A stretch of 64,000 nt of DNA from Beduinella massiliensis (GCF_900199405.1 NZ_LT963430.1:1457605-1521604), one strand, 5' to 3'. Numbered from the stretch's first letter, positions 37,580 to 47,215 are shown. A program made the numbers and translations. The notes: generated by a model not told the origin, from the letters alone.

Positions 37580-38062
37580 ATGGAGTATCAAATTCGTCGG
37601 ATGCGTCCGGATGAAACACCGCTGCTGGAAAGCTTCCTGTACGAGGCGATCTTTCAGCGGGCGGGAGAGCCGCGCCTGCCGCGCGAGGTCGTGCTGGAAC
37701 CCGCGCTGCGCGTATACATCGAAGATTTTGGCGGGGAAAAGGATGATTACTGCCTCGTGGCACAGGAAGGCGACGCGGTGATGGGCGCGGTCTGGGTTCG
37801 GAATATCGAGGGCTATGGCAGTGTGGACGGGGATACGCCGGAATTTGCGATTTCCGTGCTGCCCGCTTATCGGGGAAGGGGCATCGGCACGGCGCTGATG
37901 CGCGCGATGCTCGCGCATCTCAAGGAGTCAGGCACCGCGCGCGCATCGCTCGCGGTGCAAAAGGACAACTACGCCCTGCGGATGTACAGGAGCGTGGGAT
38001 TTCGCGTCGTCTCTGAAAACGAGCAGGAATACATCATGGTACACGACTTAAAGGAACTGTAA
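37580..38062 (+). CDS. GNAT-family N-acetyltransferase
   Basis: A 160-residue acetyltransferase. The acetyl-CoA pyrophosphate loop is YRGRGIGTALM (R/Q-x-x-G-x-G/A). The preceding 'EFAISVLPAYRG' strand and the later 'LAVQKDNYALRMYRSVGFRVV' are standard for GNAT. The ATG at 37580 is chosen; a TTG at 37565 would add five residues with no better site. The substrate is unknown. A strong hairpin follows and ends the plus-strand block. Confidence 0.88.
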   Translation: MEYQIRRMRPDETPLLESFLYEAIFQRAGEPRLPREVVLEPALRVYIEDFGGEKDDYCLVAQEGDAVMGAVWVRNIEGYGSVDGDTPEFAISVLPAYRGRGIGTALMRAMLAHLKESGTARASLAVQKDNYALRMYRSVGFRVVSENEQEYIMVHDLKEL

Positions 38063-38069
38063 GGGCAGA

Positions 38070-38106
38070 CGAAACGCCCCGGCATGCAATTTGCCGGGGC
38101 GTTTCG
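38070..38106. terminator. Bidirectional hairpin between GNAT and AEC genes
   Basis: A perfect 15-bp stem (38070-38084 and 38092-38106) with a 7-nt loop. The T-run is short on both sides (GTTTCG), so termination efficiency is uncertain. Confidence 0.65.
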
Positions 38107-38117
38107 CTGCCTTGGCG

Positions 38118-39068
38118 TCACACGATGCCCATCGTGCGGAGGATGAAGATACCCGCCGTCATCGTGAGCAGGGAGAGCAGCACCGAGACGACGATGATGC
38201 CGGAGGCCAGTTCCGCGTCGCCGCCCATCTTGCGGGTGACGATGTACACGTTGGCCGCGGCGGGCACGCCGAACAGGATGAAGAGCACGAGCAGCTGCTC
38301 ATTGGAAAGCCCCAGCAGCAGGCCGATGGCGACCATGACCACGGGCTGGAGCACCAGCTTGTTCGCGCAGGCGCCGAGGATGGGCCCGATGTCGTGCGCG
38401 ATTTCGGAAAACTGGATGCTCGCGCCGATGACCAGAAGCGCGAGCGGCGTGCACAGGTTGCCCATGTAGGCCAGCGACTTGGTGATTGCAAAGGGGAGCT
38501 CCACGTGCAGCAGCGCGAAGGGGAAGCCGCAGACGATGCCCAGAATCATGGGGTTCTTCACAATTTGCAGCAGGATGTTCTTTACGTCGATTTTTTTCCC
38601 CGTGCGGCCCGTCACAGTCAGCAGGATGACGGCGTACACGTTGTAGAGCGGCAGCACGAACGCGCTGGCGAGCGTCGCCGAGAGGGGGATGACGCTGGTG
38701 CCCAGGATGTTTTGCATCAGGGCAAAACCGATGTACACGTAGTTGCCGCGGAAGGCGCCGTGCGCGAACGCCCCCACCTTTTCGGGATGTTTTTTGAGCA
38801 GAAGCGCGCCCATGGCCCATGAAAACAGGAAGAAGGCCGTAGTGCCCAGCATGCACACGAGGATGAACGTCGGGCTGAACTGGGAAAAATCGCTGGTCGC
38901 CGTGTCGTAAAACAGCTTGGCGGGCAGCGCTACGTTGAAGACGAGCGTGCTCGCGCTGGAAAAGAAGGAGTCGTCCAGCATGTTGGAGCGCTTGATGACC
39001 CAGCCCAGGGCCAGCAGGAGAAAGATCGGCAGGGAGACGTTCAGGCTGAAGAGAAAGTTTTGAAGCAC
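38118..39068 (-). CDS. AEC-family transporter
   Basis: A 316-residue membrane protein with about ten helices, of the auxin efflux carrier family that exports or imports organic acids such as malate. The N-terminus 'NVSLPIFLLLALGWVIKRSNMLDDSFFSSASTLVFNVALPAKLF' and the C-terminal 'PLALLVIGASIQFSEI' are family-typical. It starts with a GTG at 39068 with GAAGG upstream. It appears to be the last gene of a three-gene minus-strand operon. Substrate is unknown. Confidence 0.88.
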   Translation of the reverse strand: MLQNFLFSLNVSLPIFLLLALGWVIKRSNMLDDSFFSSASTLVFNVALPAKLFYDTATSDFSQFSPTFILVCMLGTTAFFLFSWAMGALLLKKHPEKVGAFAHGAFRGNYVYIGFALMQNILGTSVIPLSATLASAFVLPLYNVYAVILLTVTGRTGKKIDVKNILLQIVKNPMILGIVCGFPFALLHVELPFAITKSLAYMGNLCTPLALLVIGASIQFSEIAHDIGPILGACANKLVLQPVVMVAIGLLLGLSNEQLLVLFILFGVPAAANVYIVTRKMGGDAELASGIIVVSVLLSLLTMTAGIFILRTMGIV

Positions 39069-39109
39069 GGGGCGGCCTTCTTTCTGAATGTATTCGTATC
39101 GCTTGCGCC

Positions 39110-40093
39110 TTAGCGCCCGCTCAGGCGCGCGTAGAGCCGTAGGAAGAGACGGCGGCTGAACAGGAGCAGCATGCCCTGGCGGCGCACCTGCTTGTCGCCG
39201 CTCTTGAGCGCGTATTCGCCAAGCGTCGCGTAGTGCAGGTTTAAAAAGGAGATCGCTTTAGCCTTTACTTCGCCCGTAAGGCCGTAGGCCGGGATGTTCT
39301 TTGCGACGGAAAGCGCGATCTGGCCGATGCGCCGCCGAAGCATGCGCTGCCCGTCGCTTGGGGGCAGACCCTCCGCGAGCGCGTCGAGCCGCTCGCAGAT
39401 CGTGAAGTACGAATCGCACCAGGCGGCGCTCTTTGTAAAGGACTTCATGATGCTGCCGGGCCGCTGGCGATAGCGCACCAGCGTAAGAACGCTCATCGCC
39501 GCGCGGGCGCATTGCAGCAGCGCGGGGGTCTGGAACAGCTCGTCCTCGAAGAGCAGGCCGTCGGCCATGCGCAGGCCTCGCTCTATCAGGTAAGCGCGCC
39601 GGTAGAGGCACTGCCACACCATGGGCTCGTAGACGTCTGCACGGCACTGGGCGGCGAACAGCGCGTCGCCCGTGAGCACATCCGTTTCGGGCGGCGTAGG
39701 TCCGGGAACGACCGCGCCCGTTTCGTCGTCGAAGGCCTCAAAGCGCGCCTTGAGCACGTCGAGCCGTTCCCTTTGCATGCGCTCGCAGAGCGGCAGCAGG
39801 TTTTGTGCGACCGGCACGTCGTCGCTGTCCAGAAAAAAGACGAAGTCGCCCCTTGCGGCGTCCAGCCCCGTGTTGCGAGCGGCGGAAAGGCCGCCGTTTT
39901 CGCTGCGCGCGAGCACGCGCATGAAGGGATAGCGCGCGGCAAATTCGTCCGCGATGGCGCGGCTGCGGTCGGGGCCGCAGTCGTCCACGAGCAGGATCTC
40001 TACGCCGTCCCCGGGCAGGGAAGCGAGCGCCTCGAGGCACGATTTCATGTAGCGCTCCACGCCGTAAAAAGGGACGATGACGGAAAGCAGCAT
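39110..40093 (-). CDS. Family 2 glycosyltransferase
   Basis: A 327-residue GT-A enzyme starting MLLSVIVPFYGVERYMKSCLEAL with 'LVDDCGPDRS' and a metal site in FLDSDDV. It has 'YRQRPGSIMKS' as in the first glycosyltransferase of the plus-strand cluster, so it may belong to the same pathway although it lies outside and on the other strand. It is 13 bp downstream of the EndoQ-UvrD gene, with GGGAGG before the ATG. Confidence 0.87.
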   Translation of the reverse strand: MLLSVIVPFYGVERYMKSCLEALASLPGDGVEILLVDDCGPDRSRAIADEFAARYPFMRVLARSENGGLSAARNTGLDAARGDFVFFLDSDDVPVAQNLLPLCERMQRERLDVLKARFEAFDDETGAVVPGPTPPETDVLTGDALFAAQCRADVYEPMVWQCLYRRAYLIERGLRMADGLLFEDELFQTPALLQCARAAMSVLTLVRYRQRPGSIMKSFTKSAAWCDSYFTICERLDALAEGLPPSDGQRMLRRRIGQIALSVAKNIPAYGLTGEVKAKAISFLNLHYATLGEYALKSGDKQVRRQGMLLLFSRRLFLRLYARLSGR

Positions 40094-40106
40094 GGTTTTT
40101 CCTCCC

Positions 40107-43100
40107 TCATCCTAAGAAGCTGAGCTGTTTACCCTCCGAGGGACGGCTCACCGTGCGCGCCCGCTCGCAGCGCAGGGATACCCCCGGCAGGTCCTTGAGG
40201 AAAGGCGACGGCGTCCCGTAGGTGAGCAGCAGCAGTTCTTCCCTTGCGCGCGTCATGCCGACGTAGAGCAGACGGCGTTCCTCCGCCTCATCGCTCTCGC
40301 GGCCCGGCATGGAGAGCGGCAGCACGCCGTCGTTTATGCCTGGCAAAAAGACGACGGGAAATTCGAGGCCCTTTGCGCCGTGCAGCGTCATCAGGTGCAC
40401 GGCGTCCGGCGTATAGGCCTTCGAGCCGCTCCGCGAAACGTCGGCCTCGCCGCCGAGGACGATCGCATCGAGCAGGGCGTCCATGTCCCCGTTCAGCGAG
40501 GCGATGCCGAGCAGACGTTCCAGCGCGGGGGAGGCGGCGATGCCCTCTTCCAGCATCCAGAATTCGATCAGCCTCCGCGCCTTTTCCTTCTTGAGGCGCG
40601 GCGCGAAGGCCTTTACGCGCGGCAGAAGGGATGCTTCCTCTTCGGTACAAAGCTGCGGGTTTCGCACAAGGCGGAAAAAGTGGATGCAAGCGAGCACCTG
40701 TTCGTCTTCGAGCGTGGCGTCGCGTCCCGTGACCACATAGGGAATGCTCTCCTTTTTGAGGCACATCTCCAGCATCTCGGCCTGACGGTGCGTGCGGTAG
40801 AGCACGGCGAAGTCCGAAAAGCTGCGTCCGGAGCCCGCGCGCGCCTGCTCCTGCGCATCCAGCATGTCGATGCCGCCGACCATGCGGCCGATTTCTTTTA
40901 CGATGAACAGCGCCTGTGAAAACTCGTCCGCCGCCGTCAGAAGCCGCACGCGCTCGCCGGAGGGGCGCATAGCCACGAGCGTACGCGTCTCGCCGCCGCG
41001 CTCCACGACGGGCAGCGCGGTTTTGAGGATCTCCGGGGTAGAGCGGTAGTTTTCCAGGAGGCGGACGACGCGCGCTTCCGGCCGGTCCGCGAGAAAGCGA
41101 TCAAAGCAACCCGCGTCCGCGCCGCGGAAGCCATAGATCGACTGGTCGGGGTCGCCGATGACGAAGAGCGATTCGCTCTTCCGGCTCCACGCATCCACCA
41201 GCTTTCGCTGAACGGGGTTGATGTCCTGGAACTCGTCGACCAGCAGATGCGTAAAGGACTTGTGCGCGGACGGCACATCCTGCGAAAGCGCACGCAACAG
41301 CAGGTCGTCGAAGTCGAGAAGCCCGCGCGCCTCCAGACGCTTCGCATAAAGCGCGTATGCGTCGTCCGAAAGCTCGGAGGAGAGGCCGTTTTTGCGGCGG
41401 GAGATTTCCGAAAGCAGCCTGCGGGGCGTCGTCCTGAGGGCGAGGGCGCTCACGACTTCCTGCGCGGCCGAAAGCGCTTGTGTGTCGTCCGCGAGCGCGG
41501 TCGCGTCCTCCTTTGAGAGCAGATGCAGGCAGATCGCGTGGAACGTGCCGATCGTCATGGCGCGGGCTGCGCGCTTGCCCAGCCGCTTTTCGAGGCGTTC
41601 GCGCATCTCGCCCGCGGCCTTGTTCGTGAAGGTAACCGCCGTGATATGATCGGGTCTTACGCCCAGGTTCTCCACGAGGTGCGCGATGCGGGACACGAGC
41701 GTCTTCGTCTTGCCCGTGCCTGGACCAGCGATGACCACCACCGCGCGTTCCGGCGCCTCGATCGCTTCCTGCTGGCGCGAATTGGGCGCTTCCGGCGCGG
41801 GGGATGCTGCTGCGGACGCGGCCTCCGGCGAGGACGCGATTTTCGGCGAGGGTGCGAGCGGCGCGGAAACCTCCGTCTTTGCATTCTGCCGCCTTGTCTC
41901 CTCCGAGGGCAGAAAGCAGAGCTGGCCGGATAGCGCCTCGATTTCATCGGGTCGGAGCACCTGCACGCGACCGAAGACGCCATCGTAGCCGGGCGCGGCT
42001 TCAATCTGACCGCAGCGCACGCGGCGGATGCCTTCCGCGACGCAAGGCCCGGCAGCGCGCTCGATGTCCTCCAGCGGCGCGCTGCGCAGGATGAAGAACT
42101 CGTCGCCCAGCGCTTCCGTGAGCGCCTGATAACGGGCAACCGCCTTTTTGCTGGCGGCGGATACGCCGATGGAGGCGGCCACTACCTCCGGCAGGGGCAC
42201 GAGGCTTTCAAAGGGCGGCGCGCCCTGCGGGGTATAGCCCTCCGCGCGGTCGGCAAGCTGCGCCACGCGGTGCGCAACGCCGAACGTCAGGCGTTTTCCG
42301 CAGACCGGACAGATGCCGTCCGCGCGCTCGGCCTCTTCCGGCGAGAGGCACTGATTACAGGCGCGGTGGCCGTCGAAGTGGTATTTGCCCTCCTCCGGAA
42401 AGAATTCGAGCGTTCCCGCAAAGCCGCCCGAGCGCCCGCGCTCGATGGCGGTGCGCAGCGCGCCGTAGGAAGGGGCGATGTTGAGCAGGTTCGCTTCACG
42501 GCCGAGCTTAGCGGGCGAGTGTGCGTCGGAGTTGGAGACGAGCGTGAATCGGTCGAGCGCCGACAGACGCCAGTTCATCGGCGGGTCAGAGGACAGACCC
42601 GTTTCCACCGCGTGAATGTATCTTGTGAGGTCGTCAAAACAGGCCTCGATGGTGTCGAAGCCCGAAAAGGCGCCGAAGAGCGAAAAATGCGGCGTCCAGA
42701 TGTGTGCGGGGATGAAGACGGCGTCCGGACAGGTGTCCAGCGTGATTTCGAGCAGATCGTGGCTGGAAAGCCCCAGAATCGGCCTGCCGTCGGAATGCAC
42801 GTTGCCGATGGCTTCCAGCTTTCGCGAAAGCGCTTCGGCCTGCTCAAGCCCGGGCAGCAGGATGACGTTGTGCACCTTGCGCGTCCGTCCGTCCTGCTTG
42901 TAGATGTTGCTGATTTCCGCGGAGAGCACGAAGCGCGGCCGCGTGTCCGGCGCGCCCGCCTGCACGCGAAGATCTTCTTTCAAGCGGTAGAGGCCGTCCT
43001 CGGCGGGAACCAGCTTCTCCTTCAGTTCCTGACGCCAGGCGGGGTGCGTGAAGTCGCCCGTCCCGAGCAGGCCGATGCCCTTGCGCCGCGCCCAAAGGTC

Positions 43101-43175
43101 GAGCTGCTCGGGGACGCAGTCGGAGCTGGTGGCGCGCGAGTATTTGGAATGTATGTGTAGGTCGGCGATGAGCAT
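40107..43175 (-). CDS. Endonuclease Q-UvrD helicase fusion
   Basis: A 1022-residue fusion of two DNA repair activities. Residues 1 to about 420 are an endonuclease Q-like PHP domain: 'ADLHIHSKYS' (metal His), 'GLLGTGDFTHPAW', 'LSSHDLLEI', and a four-Cys zinc site (Cys273, 276, 289, 292) ending in 'LTFGVAHRVAQLADR'. EndoQ cuts 5' to deaminated bases and other lesions. Residues about 460-1022 are a UvrD/PcrA helicase with Walker A GPGTGKT (Lys489), DEFQD (Asp647, Glu648), GDPDQSIYGFRG, motif V 'TLHGAKGLEFPVVF' and motif VI 'YVGMTRARE'. A low-complexity linker joins them. AGAGGG precedes the ATG. It probably couples incision with strand displacement. Confidence 0.9.
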   Translation of the reverse strand: MLIADLHIHSKYSRATSSDCVPEQLDLWARRKGIGLLGTGDFTHPAWRQELKEKLVPAEDGLYRLKEDLRVQAGAPDTRPRFVLSAEISNIYKQDGRTRKVHNVILLPGLEQAEALSRKLEAIGNVHSDGRPILGLSSHDLLEITLDTCPDAVFIPAHIWTPHFSLFGAFSGFDTIEACFDDLTRYIHAVETGLSSDPPMNWRLSALDRFTLVSNSDAHSPAKLGREANLLNIAPSYGALRTAIERGRSGGFAGTLEFFPEEGKYHFDGHRACNQCLSPEEAERADGICPVCGKRLTFGVAHRVAQLADRAEGYTPQGAPPFESLVPLPEVVAASIGVSAASKKAVARYQALTEALGDEFFILRSAPLEDIERAAGPCVAEGIRRVRCGQIEAAPGYDGVFGRVQVLRPDEIEALSGQLCFLPSEETRRQNAKTEVSAPLAPSPKIASSPEAASAAASPAPEAPNSRQQEAIEAPERAVVVIAGPGTGKTKTLVSRIAHLVENLGVRPDHITAVTFTNKAAGEMRERLEKRLGKRAARAMTIGTFHAICLHLLSKEDATALADDTQALSAAQEVVSALALRTTPRRLLSEISRRKNGLSSELSDDAYALYAKRLEARGLLDFDDLLLRALSQDVPSAHKSFTHLLVDEFQDINPVQRKLVDAWSRKSESLFVIGDPDQSIYGFRGADAGCFDRFLADRPEARVVRLLENYRSTPEILKTALPVVERGGETRTLVAMRPSGERVRLLTAADEFSQALFIVKEIGRMVGGIDMLDAQEQARAGSGRSFSDFAVLYRTHRQAEMLEMCLKKESIPYVVTGRDATLEDEQVLACIHFFRLVRNPQLCTEEEASLLPRVKAFAPRLKKEKARRLIEFWMLEEGIAASPALERLLGIASLNGDMDALLDAIVLGGEADVSRSGSKAYTPDAVHLMTLHGAKGLEFPVVFLPGINDGVLPLSMPGRESDEAEERRLLYVGMTRAREELLLLTYGTPSPFLKDLPGVSLRCERARTVSRPSEGKQLSFLG

Positions 43176-43285
43176 GTTTTTTCCCTCTATCCTTCATCGG
43201 TACGCGATTAGAGACCCATATAGCTTCATGATACCCTCTTTTGGACGAGGATGCAAGGGGGGATCGGCGCGAAAGGAAAAGAGGC

Positions 43286-43314
43286 TTGCACGGCATGGCC
43301 GGATGTGCGATAAT
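43286..43314 (+). promoter_or_regulatory. Promoter of the membrane GT2 pair
   Basis: TTGCAC (43286-43291), 17 bp, GATAAT (43309-43314), about 39 bp before the GTG at 43354. Confidence 0.55.
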
Positions 43315-43353
43315 AAAGAACATGTTATGAAGCGACGGGAGAGGAGGATGCGC

Positions 43354-44322
43354 GTGGTCAGCGTGGTCGTGATCGGCAAAGACGAGGGCGCGGGCATTAG
43401 CCGCTGCCTTGAAAGCGTGCGCGCCGCCCTCGAAGGATCGCTTCCCTATGAACTGATCTATGTGGATTCCCATTCAGGCGACGACTCGCTCGCCCGAGCC
43501 CATGCGCTCGGGGCGCGCTGCTTTTTCCCCCTTGAGCGGCGGACGACGCCCGCCCTGGGGCGCTACATCGGCGCGCTTAAGGCTGCCGGCGGGCAGGTGC
43601 TCTTTCTGGACGGCGACATGGTACTGGCGCCGGGCTTCGTGGAGGCCGGGCTTCGGGCGATGTCGGAGGGATACGCGGGCGCCTGCGGCATTCGGCGCGA
43701 CGTATACCTGCGGGAGGGCGCAGTCGTGGGAACCTGTGAGAATTACTTTGGCTGCACGGAAAAGCGCACGGCGCCGGAGTTCGGCGGGGCGGTCATGCTT
43801 TCCCGCGAAGCGCTGCTGGAGGCCGGCAACTGGAATCCTGACGTCGAAACGTGCGAGGAGGCGGAGCTGCACGCGCGGCTTCGCGCGCGAGGGATAGCGG
43901 TCGCCGAACTCCCGGTGCCGATGATTACGCACGAAGACCGCGTGCGGGACGCGCGCGGCCTTTGGAGAACGATATTCACGCGCCGCCGCCTCGGACAGGG
44001 ACAGGCGCTGCGCTGCGCGCTGGGGGCGGGAAGCGCCCGCTGCCTCGTCCTCGGCGATCTGCCGACGCGCATGTGGCTGCTGGAATCTCTCTTGTTGGTC
44101 TGCGCCGTTTGCGTGGGGCTGCTCGTGGGGGGCGCGGCGGGTTTTTTTACGTTTTTGATCTTTTCGGTGCTCTGTCAGGCGGCGCTTCTGGGTTTTCTTC
44201 GCCGTCAGGGGCATGCGCGCACGCTGGTGTCTGCGCTGCTGCTCCTCTTTTACATGCCTGCGGGAATGCTTTCCCTGCGCAGGCGAGATAAACGCTATGC
44301 GGAGTGGGAGGAAACGGCATGA
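43354..44322 (+). CDS. Membrane-associated family 2 glycosyltransferase
   Basis: A 322-residue GT2 enzyme. It begins with 'VSVVVIGKDEGAGISRCLESV' and has 'YVDSHSGDDS' and 'FLDGDMVLAPGF'. Two or three hydrophobic helices near the C-terminus (from about residue 245) anchor it in the membrane. The GTG at 43354 is selected because GAGGAGG (43341-43347) is 6 bp away; the ATG at 43348 abuts that site and the ATG at 43327 has none. Its stop overlaps the next gene. Confidence 0.82.
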   Translation: MVSVVVIGKDEGAGISRCLESVRAALEGSLPYELIYVDSHSGDDSLARAHALGARCFFPLERRTTPALGRYIGALKAAGGQVLFLDGDMVLAPGFVEAGLRAMSEGYAGACGIRRDVYLREGAVVGTCENYFGCTEKRTAPEFGGAVMLSREALLEAGNWNPDVETCEEAELHARLRARGIAVAELPVPMITHEDRVRDARGLWRTIFTRRRLGQGQALRCALGAGSARCLVLGDLPTRMWLLESLLLVCAVCVGLLVGGAAGFFTFLIFSVLCQAALLGFLRRQGHARTLVSALLLLFYMPAGMLSLRRRDKRYAEWEETA

Positions 44323-45338
44323 ACAGGCCTTACGTCAGCTTTGCCGTGGTCGCCTACAACGCGCAGGCGTGCCTTTCGAGCCTGCTAAGCGACCTGGCGG
44401 AGCAGGACTATCCTGCGGATCGTCTGGAGGCGTTGTTGATAGACAGCGCTTCGACCGACGGAACCCGCGCGGTCATGGAATCGTTCGCGGCGCGCACGCC
44501 CATGCGCGTTCGCGTGCTGGACAACCCAAAGCGATGGCTCGCGCCGGGCATCAACATCGCGCTGGACGCTGCGGGCGGCGAGCTCTTCGTCCGGCTGGAC
44601 GCGCACGCCCGTATCCCCAAGGACTTTATCTCGAAGAATGTCGCCGCGATCGAACGCGGCGAGGACATCGTCGGCGGTCACGTGGACGGCAGCGCGCCGA
44701 AAACCCCCTGGCAGGCGGTGCTGACCGCGCTGGACATCTCCCGCTTTGCAGGCGGGGCAGCGCCCTTTCGCAATGCGGGAGAGGCGCGCGACGTGGATAC
44801 GCTGGCCTATGCAATGTACCGCCGGTCGGTTTATGACCGGGTAGGGCGCTACGACGAGCGGCTCTGCCGAACGGAAGACAACGAGATGCATTACCGCATG
44901 CGTCAGGCGGGATACCGCTTTCGCTACTGCCCGGAAATCTGTTCCTATCACACCGCGCGCCCCTCGCTCAAAGGTCAGCTTCGCCAAAAGTGGGGAAACG
45001 GACTTTGGGTCGGACGGACGATCCGCGTTTCGCCGCGCTGTTTTGCGCCGCGCCACTTCGTGCCTGTACTGTTCGTGCTGGCGTTGCTGACGGGCGCTGT
45101 GCTGGCGCTGTGCGGCGCATGGATGCCGCTGGGCTTGCTTCTGCTCGTATACGGGTTGGCGGACATCTTTTTCAGCATCCGGGCCGCGGCAGCCATGCCT
45201 GCAGATCGGACGCTATGCCTCGCGGCGCTTCCGATGCTCTTTCCGCTGGTACACATCGCCTATGGGCTGGGCACGCTATGGGGGCTTTTGACGATGCGGT
45301 GCGTCGGAGAAGGGATAAATCATGAAAGAAGGAAATAA
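44319..45338 (+). CDS. Membrane-associated family 2 glycosyltransferase (ExoA-like)
   Basis: A 339-residue GT2 enzyme resembling succinoglycan ExoA. It has 'YVSFAVVAYNAQACLSSLLSDL', 'LIDSASTDGT', 'FVRLDAHARI' (DxDAHA), 'TEDNEMHYRMRQAGYRFRYCPEI' and a QKWGNGLW motif resembling the QxxRW of processive enzymes. About three C-terminal transmembrane helices follow. The ATGA overlap with the preceding GT2 gene shows coupling, so the two probably act in one pathway. Confidence 0.85.
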   Translation: MNRPYVSFAVVAYNAQACLSSLLSDLAEQDYPADRLEALLIDSASTDGTRAVMESFAARTPMRVRVLDNPKRWLAPGINIALDAAGGELFVRLDAHARIPKDFISKNVAAIERGEDIVGGHVDGSAPKTPWQAVLTALDISRFAGGAAPFRNAGEARDVDTLAYAMYRRSVYDRVGRYDERLCRTEDNEMHYRMRQAGYRFRYCPEICSYHTARPSLKGQLRQKWGNGLWVGRTIRVSPRCFAPRHFVPVLFVLALLTGAVLALCGAWMPLGLLLLVYGLADIFFSIRAAAAMPADRTLCLAALPMLFPLVHIAYGLGTLWGLLTMRCVGEGINHERRK

Positions 45339-45341
45339 AAC

Positions 45342-45818
45342 ATGGCAATCGAACGGGTTCGTGCGTATTTAAAGGCATTCGGTGCGGAGGATCGTATCCT
45401 CGAATTCCCGGTTTCCAGCGCGACCGTCGCGCTGGCTGCGGAGGCGCTCGGGTGTGAGCCCGCCCGCATCGCCAAGACGCTGTCGTTCCTAAGCGGCGAG
45501 AGCTGCATTCTGGTCGTAGCGGCGGGCGACGCCAAGGTAGACAACGCGAAGTTCAAGGCGTGCTTTTCCATGAAGGCCAAGATGCTGTCGCCCGAGGACG
45601 CGGAACGGCTCGTCGGCCATGCGGTGGGCGGGGTCTGCCCCTTTGCGGTCAACGAGGGAATTCCGGTTTATCTGGACGAATCGCTGCGCCGGTTTCAGAC
45701 GGTCTATCCTGCCTGCGGCAGCTCAAACAGCGCGATTGAACTTACGCTGGACGAGTTGGAACGTTTTTCCGGCGCTCAGGCTTGGGTGGATGTGTGCAAG
45801 GGCTGGCAGGAGTCGTAA
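45342..45818 (+). CDS. YbaK/EbsC-family aminoacyl-tRNA deacylase
   Basis: A 158-residue protein of the YbaK/ProX family, which hydrolyses misacylated tRNAs such as Cys-tRNA(Pro). Family features are 'ALGCEPARIAKTLSF', 'VAAGDAKVDNAKFKA', and 'GHAVGGVCPFAVNEGIPVYLDESL'. Its start is 4 bp after the previous stop, with AAGGAAAT upstream, so it may be co-transcribed with the GT2 pair. Which residue and tRNA it edits is not known. Confidence 0.9.
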   Translation: MAIERVRAYLKAFGAEDRILEFPVSSATVALAAEALGCEPARIAKTLSFLSGESCILVVAAGDAKVDNAKFKACFSMKAKMLSPEDAERLVGHAVGGVCPFAVNEGIPVYLDESLRRFQTVYPACGSSNSAIELTLDELERFSGAQAWVDVCKGWQES

Positions 45819-45848
45819 GCCGCCCACAGGGAGAGACAACAGAAAGCG

Positions 45849-45887
45849 AAAGAACCGCTGGAGGAAGATTCACTCCAACGGTTCTTT
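45849..45887. terminator. Terminator between YbaK and GH125 genes
   Basis: AAAGAACCG (45849-45857) pairs with CGGTTCTTT (45879-45887), with an inner TGGAG/CTCCA stem. Tail T-runs are modest. Confidence 0.7.
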
Positions 45888-45904
45888 GCTTATCGATAAG
45901 CCCC

Positions 45905-47215
45905 TTACGCCTGCGGCACCTGCTCCTTCACGATCTTCAGCACTTCGTCGAGCGTGCCCTCCTCGTACAGACGGTAGAGCAGCTCCCCGAAGAGCGAGTT
46001 CGCCCATGCGAACCACGAGCGGGTGAAGGACTCCGGCTTTGCGGGATCAAAGCTTTCGTGCATAAAGTGAGTCCCTCCGTGCGTTTTTAAAAGCTGCACG
46101 AGCAGGCCGGCAATCTCGGGAATAGAGGTGGAGGTCAGCGCTTGCATGCAAAGGGCGATGGGCCAAATGTAGCCCGCAGGCGTGTGCGGAGAGCCGACGC
46201 CCTTGGCGTAAGGACCTTCGTAGTAAAAGCGGTTGTCCGGGCTCAGCACAAAGCTGCGCGTGCGCAGGTAAAGCGGGTCATCCTTCTTGCAGACGCCGAG
46301 ATACGGAAGCGACAGCAGGCTGGGGACATTCGCGTCGTCCATCAGCGTGTAGTGCCCCAGACCATCGGTCTCATAGGCGAAGATCTGACCGTGATTGGGA
46401 TGCTCGACCAGCGCGTACTTCGCGATGCCGGTAAGAATGTCTTCGCGCAGGGCGGAGGCGTCCTTGGAAAGCGCCTCGTCTTCGAGCAGGGCGGCGAAAT
46501 AGGCGGCGTCGTCCATCACGCCCGCGGCGAACAGGTTGGCGGGCACGAGGTAACCGTAGACGCACGCGTCGTCGCTGGGGCGGAAACCCGACCACGTCAT
46601 GCCTGTGCGCGAAACCGGCGTGCCGCGGCCGCCATGCGTGAGCGTATCGGAGGGCGGGCAGTCGGTGCGGATAAAATAATAGGGGCTCTCCGCGTGGCAC
46701 TGCTCCCGGCGGAATGTTTCCACGATGGCGCGCATGCCTTTGTGGAACGTCTCGGTCAAAAAGGCGGTGGAACCCGTCGCCTGACGGTACACGTGGGCAA
46801 GGTGCAGCGGCGCGCAGAGCGAGTCGATTTCGTACTTGCGTTCCCAAATCCAAGGCCCCTGCGGGGGCTCGTCCTCGGCCCACTTCGCGCCGTTGGGCTC
46901 CCCGTTAAAGGCATTGGCGTATGGGTCGATCAGCACACAGCGCATCTGGCGCTCGATGACGCCCTCGATGAAGCGCGCAACCTCGGGCTCGTCCGCGAAG
47001 CGCACGTAGTGCATCACCTGGGCCATGGAATCGCGCAGCCACATCGCGGGGATATCGCCCGTGATGATGAAGGGCAGACCGTCTTCCTTCTCCTGATAGG
47101 TGGTCTCCAGCGTGTTGAGAAAGCACTGATGAAACATGGCGTCGAGCCCTGGCACGGCGGACAGCGCCGTCTCCACGGGTTTAAGACGTTTTGATACGAT
47201 CTGGTGAATGCCCAT
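45905..47215 (-). CDS. Glycoside hydrolase family 125 (exo-alpha-1,6-mannosidase)
   Basis: A 436-residue enzyme of GH125, metal-independent exo-acting alpha-1,6-mannosidases. Diagnostic segments include '[21 protein letters not shown]', '[20 protein letters not shown]', '[24 protein letters not shown]', '[15 protein letters not shown]' and '[15 protein letters not shown]'. There is no signal peptide, so it acts on imported mannosides or internal glycan. GGAGGT precedes the ATG at 47215. Its own promoter (47259-47287) and the terminator after it make it a single-gene unit. Confidence 0.93.
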   Translation of the reverse strand: MGIHQIVSKRLKPVETALSAVPGLDAMFHQCFLNTLETTYQEKEDGLPFIITGDIPAMWLRDSMAQVMHYVRFADEPEVARFIEGVIERQMRCVLIDPYANAFNGEPNGAKWAEDEPPQGPWIWERKYEIDSLCAPLHLAHVYRQATGSTAFLTETFHKGMRAIVETFRREQCHAESPYYFIRTDCPPSDTLTHGGRGTPVSRTGMTWSGFRPSDDACVYGYLVPANLFAAGVMDDAAYFAALLEDEALSKDASALREDILTGIAKYALVEHPNHGQIFAYETDGLGHYTLMDDANVPSLLSLPYLGVCKKDDPLYLRTRSFVLSPDNRFYYEGPYAKGVGSPHTPAGYIWPIALCMQALTSTSIPEIAGLLVQLLKTHGGTHFMHESFDPAKPESFTRSWFAWANSLFGELLYRLYEEGTLDEVLKIVKEQVPQA

